A stretch of 9,472 nucleotides of DNA from an uncultured Ilumatobacter sp. (GTDB lineage Bacteria > Actinomycetota > Acidimicrobiia > Acidimicrobiales > Ilumatobacteraceae): the NCBI GenBank assembly GCA_937891565.1, contig CALAHA010000390.1, positions 1 through 9,472 on the forward strand. The letters run 5' to 3'. Position numbers and translations under genes: made by a program. Positions 5,827 to 9,472 of this stretch are shown piece by piece (position 1 is the first letter of the stretch; every line of letters begins with the position of its first letter). The notes beneath the pieces were generated by a model. The model did no database searches and was not told where the DNA came from. It saw only the letters and a program-made list of their open reading frames with translations.

Positions 5827-7734
5827 ATGTCAATTGGGAGCGTTGTTCCGTTCGTGCAACGATCATTCGACGAACTCGGGCGGCCGCTGAGTGACGTCAC
5901 GTTCTGCATCGTCGACCTCGAAACCACGGGAGGTAACCGGCAGGAGGATTTGATTACCGAGATCGGCGCCGTCAAAGTGAGAGGCGGCGAAGTGCTTGGC
6001 ACATTCCAGACGTTGGTCAATCCGGGGCGAGCGATCCCACCAATGATTACGGTCTTGACCGGCCTGAGCGATGCGCTGGTCGCCAAGGCGCCACGGATCG
6101 AGACGGTGCTCCCCGCCCTGCTCGAATTCATGGGCAATACAGATGCTGGCGGCACCGTGATCGTCGGCCACAACGTCGGGTTCGACGTCGCCTTCATCCG
6201 TGCTGCGCTCGAGCGCAGCGGGCGCCCCCGGTTGGAGGGAACGATCATCGATACCGTTGCGTTGGCTCGGCGTTTAGTCCGTGACGAGGTGCCGAACTGC
6301 AAGCTCGGCACGCTTGCTTCGCGGCTCCGCCTCGCGCACCAGCCGAGCCATCGGGCGCTCGACGATGCGTGGGCCACCACCGATCTGCTGCACTTTCTGA
6401 TCGAGCGAGCTGCAGGGATGGGCGTGCTCGGCCTCGACGACCTGATCGCGTTGTCGAAGCTCGCGGGTCACCCCCAGGCCGCCAAGTTGAAGATGACAGC
6501 CGACCTGCCGCGCAGCCCCGGTGTGTACATGTTCTGTGGGCACCAGGGCGAGGTGCTCTACGTCGGCAAGGCAACCAACTTACGCCAGCGAGTGCGAAGC
6601 TATTTTGGCAGCGACGATCGGCGCAGAATTGGTCCGATGCTGCGCGAGACACAAACGGTGCGGCACCTGCCTCTGGCTGACCCGATCACCGCCGAAGTCA
6701 TCGAACAGCGACTCATCGCCAGGCTGCTCCCCCGTTTCAATCGAGCCGGCACGAGCGCAGATAAGTACTGCTACGTCAAGCTCGACATCGACACCCCCTG
6801 GCCACGGCTGTCGATTGTCAAGGACCCCGCCAAGCAGGGGCTGCATCTCGGTCCGTTGCCTTCTCGGAAGATGGCGAATCTGGTGGTCGAGGCAATCCAG
6901 AGTGCAATCCCTCTTCGCCAGTGCACCGCCCGGCTCGGTCGAAACTACGTTGCACCCGACGATGCGCCGACGTGCAGCGCTGCCCAACTCGGTGTTGCAC
7001 ATTGCCCGTGTTCGGGCACCGCCGATCCAGCCGAGTACGCCCGTGCAGTCGAAATAGCGCGGCGGACCATGACCGGAGATCCGGCGATCGTCATCGACCG
7101 ACTCCACGAAAAAATGGCTGCATTGGCGTCGCAGCAACGTTTTGAAGAAGCCGCCGTGATGCGCGATCGATTGCAGACTCTGCTTGGAGCCATCAAACGG
7201 CATCGTCTCGTCGAGACGTTGCGGTCCGCCGATCGAGTCACGATCACTCTCGGGGACTCGACATGGGTGGTCGATCAAGGCCGGCTCGTCGACGTCGCCC
7301 AGCGCGGCACCGTCGGTCGTGCGCTCCCCGTCGAACCCCCTGCCCCAACGTCGCTGGGCACTCCACTCCCCCGAGAAGCGATCGACGAGGCACTCGTCCT
7401 CGCCAAATTCTTCGAGAAACGAGCCGATGACCTCCTCACTACGTCCACCGGCGACTGGGACTTCCCCGTGGCCGCTATCGACAGGGTGCAGCCGATCCAC
7501 CGGCTGGGTCAGACGCCCGAGTGTTCGATTCGGCAACCCTGCGTGTCGATGGCGAGCATCTTGGCGTGGCCGCCATCGGGCATCGACAGCGCCACCGACT
7601 CGGCGACCGTGCTGTCGCACATGAAGCCGATGGTCGGGCCACTGCCCGACAGCCACGTGGCCCAAGCACCTGCCGCCATACCAGCGTCCATCGCCTCGGC
7701 GGCACCGGGCACCTCGGGGATCCGGCCGGCCTGA
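5827..7734 (+). CDS. DEDDh exonuclease fused to UvrC-like GIY-YIG nuclease module, 635 aa
   Basis: This is a two-nuclease fusion of the DnaQ-UvrC-like type known from actinobacteria (compare M. tuberculosis Rv2191). The N-terminal DnaQ-type 3'-5' exonuclease (about 25-195) has D30-L-E32-T-T, H115-N-x2-F119-D120 and H175-RALD-D180. A GIY-YIG domain follows (about 228-310), with GVY 232-234, YVGKA 245-249 and R253/R255. Next come a UvrC-like Cys region (C366, C383, C393, C395) and a UVR motif (about 422-455) that in UvrC contacts UvrB. The UvrC RNase H-like and helix-hairpin-helix domains are absent, as in Cho. It probably acts on damaged DNA. The frame stays open further upstream, but that part is antisense to the NYN gene and lies before the DnaQ fold, so ATG 5827 is preferred. 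The last 75 residues run antisense to thrB and look non-conserved, so the true end may have been extended by stop loss. Confidence 0.9.
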   Translation: MSIGSVVPFVQRSFDELGRPLSDVTFCIVDLETTGGNRQEDLITEIGAVKVRGGEVLGTFQTLVNPGRAIPPMITVLTGLSDALVAKAPRIETVLPALLEFMGNTDAGGTVIVGHNVGFDVAFIRAALERSGRPRLEGTIIDTVALARRLVRDEVPNCKLGTLASRLRLAHQPSHRALDDAWATTDLLHFLIERAAGMGVLGLDDLIALSKLAGHPQAAKLKMTADLPRSPGVYMFCGHQGEVLYVGKATNLRQRVRSYFGSDDRRRIGPMLRETQTVRHLPLADPITAEVIEQRLIARLLPRFNRAGTSADKYCYVKLDIDTPWPRLSIVKDPAKQGLHLGPLPSRKMANLVVEAIQSAIPLRQCTARLGRNYVAPDDAPTCSAAQLGVAHCPCSGTADPAEYARAVEIARRTMTGDPAIVIDRLHEKMAALASQQRFEEAAVMRDRLQTLLGAIKRHRLVETLRSADRVTITLGDSTWVVDQGRLVDVAQRGTVGRALPVEPPAPTSLGTPLPREAIDEALVLAKFFEKRADDLLTTSTGDWDFPVAAIDRVQPIHRLGQTPECSIRQPCVSMASILAWPPSGIDSATDSATVLSHMKPMVGPLPDSHVAQAPAAIPASIASAAPGTSGIRPA

Positions 7735-8351
7735 TGGATCCTGTCGGCTGTCGCGCCGATGAGCATGGTCGGGTCGTCAGTGGCAATCGCCGCGACGAAC
7801 TGGACCGATCGACCGATGTTGTGAACGGCTGCCGCGAGTTCGACGGTGGTGCCGAGTGCCTTGCGCGACGCATCGGTCGATGTCGTCACATCGGGCACCC
7901 ATGCGACGAAGGATGCTGCGGCAAAGGTCGGGCCGACCGGGATGCGAATCGCACGCCCGTCGACAAAGGCCGTCACTCCTCCAAAGAGCGACGCTGCGAC
8001 GTTGTCACCGTGCCCCTCAAGGCCGGCTGTCAAGTCAAGAATCTCGTTGGAGCGCGCTGCGATCGAGTGTTCTTGTTGGACCACTGCGAGAGCGGCAGCT
8101 CCGACTCGAGCCGCACCGCTGAATCCAAGGCCTCGGGCCATTGGAATGTTGCATCGAATCCACATTGGGCCGGTGCCGCCGAGCGCCTCGAAGGCAATCC
8201 GGCCGGGGTGATGCTGGTCAAGTTGCTGCGCACCAGCGGGCGCCTCGCCCATGCCGCAGTCGGCAAACAGGCTGAGGGCCATGCCGAGTACATCGAAGCC
8301 GGCGCCGAGGTTGGCTGACGACGCAGGTGTCCGAACGAAACCGGTTGTCAC
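7509..8351 (-). CDS. thrB: Homoserine kinase (GHMP kinase family), 280 aa
   Basis: ThrB phosphorylates homoserine to O-phosphohomoserine with ATP, the step before threonine synthase. GHMP landmarks are present: PASSANLGAGFD (9-20), the ATP loop PMARGLGFSGAA (70-81), E112-GHGDN (113-117) and the C-terminal glycine motif SGSGPT (235-240). The ATP loop departs from the usual GLGSSAA: residues 77 and 79 are Phe and Gly. The protein is somewhat shorter than the usual 300 or so residues, with a compressed stretch at about 31-60. The start is GTG in a GTGA overlap with the trpD stop (8348-8351), so translation is coupled to trpD. The 3' end overlaps the exonuclease frame by 226 bp in a tail-to-tail arrangement. 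Substrate assignment is by family resemblance; another small-molecule GHMP kinase is possible but less likely. Confidence 0.88.
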   Translation of the reverse strand: MTTGFVRTPASSANLGAGFDVLGMALSLFADCGMGEAPAGAQQLDQHHPGRIAFEALGGTGPMWIRCNIPMARGLGFSGAARVGAAALAVVQQEHSIAARSNEILDLTAGLEGHGDNVAASLFGGVTAFVDGRAIRIPVGPTFAAASFVAWVPDVTTSTDASRKALGTTVELAAAVHNIGRSVQFVAAIATDDPTMLIGATADRIHQAGRIPEVPGAAEAMDAGMAAGAWATWLSGSGPTIGFMCDSTVAESVALSMPDGGHAKMLAIDTQGCRIEHSGV

Positions 8352-9403
8352 GACTCGCCCGCCGCCGACTGAGAGATCTCTACCATTTTGGTGAGGGTTG
8401 CCGTTGCCCGACCGTCGTCGATTGCTGCGCGGGCGAGTTCGAGCCCAGCAGCCACGGTGTCGGCACGTCCAGCGACAACCAGTGCAGCGGCAGCATTGAG
8501 GACCACGATGTCGCGGTGCGGCCCGAGGTCTCCGGCGAGGACCCGCCGGACGACTTCGGCGTTGGTTTCAGGCGAGCCGCCCCGGATGTCGTCAGCGGTT
8601 GCTGGTGCAAGACCGAGATCTGCCGGATCGATCGTGAACTCAGAAACGTCACCCTCACGAAGCGCCAGCACCGTCGAGGGCCCGGTGGTTGTCAACTCGT
8701 CGAGCCCTCCCCCGTGCACCACCCAGGCAACATCGAGGCCCTGCTGCGCGAGCGCATCGACCATTGGCCGAGCGAATGTCGGGTTTGCCACACCGATCAA
8801 CTGCCGTTTGACCCGGCCAGGGTTCGCCATCGGGCCGAGCAGGTTGAACGCTGTTGAAACACCCATCTCGCGGCGCGGCGGGCCGGCAAATCGAAAGGCT
8901 GGATGGAAGGCCGGCGCAAAGCAGAAACCGATTCCCGCTTCGCGGACACAACGGGCAACTCCCTCCGGCGACAATTCGAGGTGGACGCCGAGCAGTTCGA
9001 ACACGTCGGCCGTTCCGGCCTTGGACGATGCTGAGCGATTGCCGTGCTTGCAGACCGGCGCTCCTGCTGCTGCCGTGACGATCGCGGCCATCGTCGAGAC
9101 ATTGATTGAATGCGAACCGTCGCCGCCTGTTCCGACGACATCGACGCAGTCAGCTCGTTCGATGTCGGTCAATGGCACGATCGACGCTGCGTCCATCACA
9201 GCACCGAGCATCGCTGCGAGCTCTTGGGCAGTTTCGCCTTTCGCCCGGAGAGCCACGACGAAGCCAGCGATCTGGGCAGGCGTGGCATCGCCCGCGAGAA
9301 TCGTTGACATCGCAGCGCCGGCTTGATCCGCCGTGAGATGGTTGCCTGCAATTAACTCATTCAAGAGCGCGGGCCAGCCACCGAGAGCTTGGAGAGTCAG
9401 CAT
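8348..9403 (-). CDS. trpD: Anthranilate phosphoribosyltransferase, 351 aa
   Basis: TrpD joins anthranilate and PRPP to give phosphoribosylanthranilate, the second step of tryptophan synthesis from chorismate. It shows the family landmarks in order: an N-terminal helical domain (1-75), GTGGDG (91-96) with NVST (101-104) for PRPP/Mg binding, KHGNRSASSKAG (119-130), FAPAFHPA (162-169) for anthranilate, RREMGVSTAFNLLGP (177-191), and the metal pair D235-E236 in GGLDEL. Length is normal for the family. The ATG is preceded by TACGAT at 6 nt, without an SD sequence, which suggests a leaderless transcript. The stop overlaps the thrB start in GTGA, so trpD and thrB form an operon. The promoter region carries an operator-like palindrome. 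No other trp gene is visible in the window. Confidence 0.96.
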   Translation of the reverse strand: MLTLQALGGWPALLNELIAGNHLTADQAGAAMSTILAGDATPAQIAGFVVALRAKGETAQELAAMLGAVMDAASIVPLTDIERADCVDVVGTGGDGSHSINVSTMAAIVTAAAGAPVCKHGNRSASSKAGTADVFELLGVHLELSPEGVARCVREAGIGFCFAPAFHPAFRFAGPPRREMGVSTAFNLLGPMANPGRVKRQLIGVANPTFARPMVDALAQQGLDVAWVVHGGGLDELTTTGPSTVLALREGDVSEFTIDPADLGLAPATADDIRGGSPETNAEVVRRVLAGDLGPHRDIVVLNAAAALVVAGRADTVAAGLELARAAIDDGRATATLTKMVEISQSAAGES

Positions 9404-9409
9404 GATGAG

Positions 9410-9415
9410 ATCGTA
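9410..9415 (-). promoter_or_regulatory. -10 box of leaderless trpD-thrB operon
   Basis: Minus-strand TACGAT is followed by CTCATC (6 nt) and the trpD ATG at 9403. No TTGACA-like hexamer lies at the normal 16-18 nt distance, because that space is filled by the palindrome at 9419-9439. Confidence 0.5.
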
Positions 9416-9456
9416 GGTCGCCGACCTCTCAGGTCGGCGCGACGTTCAACTGACCT
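9415..9456. promoter_or_regulatory. Operator-like palindrome upstream of trpD
   Basis: A perfect 9-bp inverted repeat, CGCCGACCT-ctc-AGGTCGGCG, occupies 9419-9439. In addition, AGGTC/GACCT half-sites alternate at 9415, 9423, 9431 and 9452, the first three spaced by exactly 8 nt. It overlaps the expected -35 to -10 spacer of trpD, so a repressor site is plausible. A terminator for an unseen plus-strand gene is unlikely because no T-run follows and the stem points at a promoter. Confidence 0.55.
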
Positions 9457-9472
9457 GGCGTCGTTGACGAAT

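Noticed and set aside
6580..7665. Minus-strand frame of 361 codons opposite the exonuclease-GIY-YIG gene
   Set aside because: The plus strand carries all the catalytic motifs; the minus product has no recognisable domain and would also overlap thrB in another frame.
7521..8318. Plus-strand frame of 265 codons opposite thrB
   Set aside because: Antisense of the recognisable homoserine kinase, with shadow composition.
8388..9326. Plus-strand frame of 312 codons opposite trpD
   Set aside because: Ser/Arg/Ala/Pro-rich shadow of trpD, which shows every family motif.

Overview
The window looks like core chromosome of a high-GC actinobacterium. The DUF222/HNH protein, the DnaQ-UvrC-like fusion, the NYN-domain protein and the recurrent TAnnnT boxes placed 6-7 nt before start codons all point that way. 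An Acidimicrobiia/Ilumatobacter-like host is my inference from general resemblance, not something I could test. No rRNA, tRNA, CRISPR array, transposase or integrase was seen. Genes are densely packed; the longest gene-free stretches are about 110 bases, and each appears to hold promoters.

Left part (1-1062): on the minus strand, a small Cys-rich protein of 91 aa is followed by queG (epoxyqueuosine reductase), which runs off the left edge. A divergent promoter region separates them from a plus-strand lipoprotein gene (1063-1590). That gene converges on a minus-strand MFS transporter gene (1621-3153). A 26-bp imperfect inverted duplication sits at the convergence point.

Middle part (3154-7734): three predicted nuclease genes are adjacent. 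They are a DUF222/HNH endonuclease (plus), a coiled-coil NYN/YacP-type ribonuclease (minus), and, divergent from that, a DEDDh exonuclease fused to a UvrC-like GIY-YIG module (plus). The exonuclease frame runs 226 bp antisense into the 3' end of thrB.

Right part (7509-9472): on the minus strand, trpD (anthranilate phosphoribosyltransferase, tryptophan synthesis) is translationally coupled by a GTGA overlap to thrB (homoserine kinase, threonine synthesis). An operator-like palindrome lies upstream of trpD.

The most interesting signal is a perfect 21-bp element found twice, at 966-986 (minus) and 3236-3256 (plus). In each case the sequence continues into a TAnnnT box and an ATG at exactly the same spacing. 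One copy drives the Cys-rich protein/queG pair and the other the HNH nuclease. The layout (9-mer, 8-nt gap, TAnnnT) recalls the LexA-independent, PafBC-type DNA-damage promoters of actinobacteria, although the 9-mer matches that consensus only partly. I see no complete new defence or mobile system. The shared promoter element next to a run of three nucleases is the best lead.
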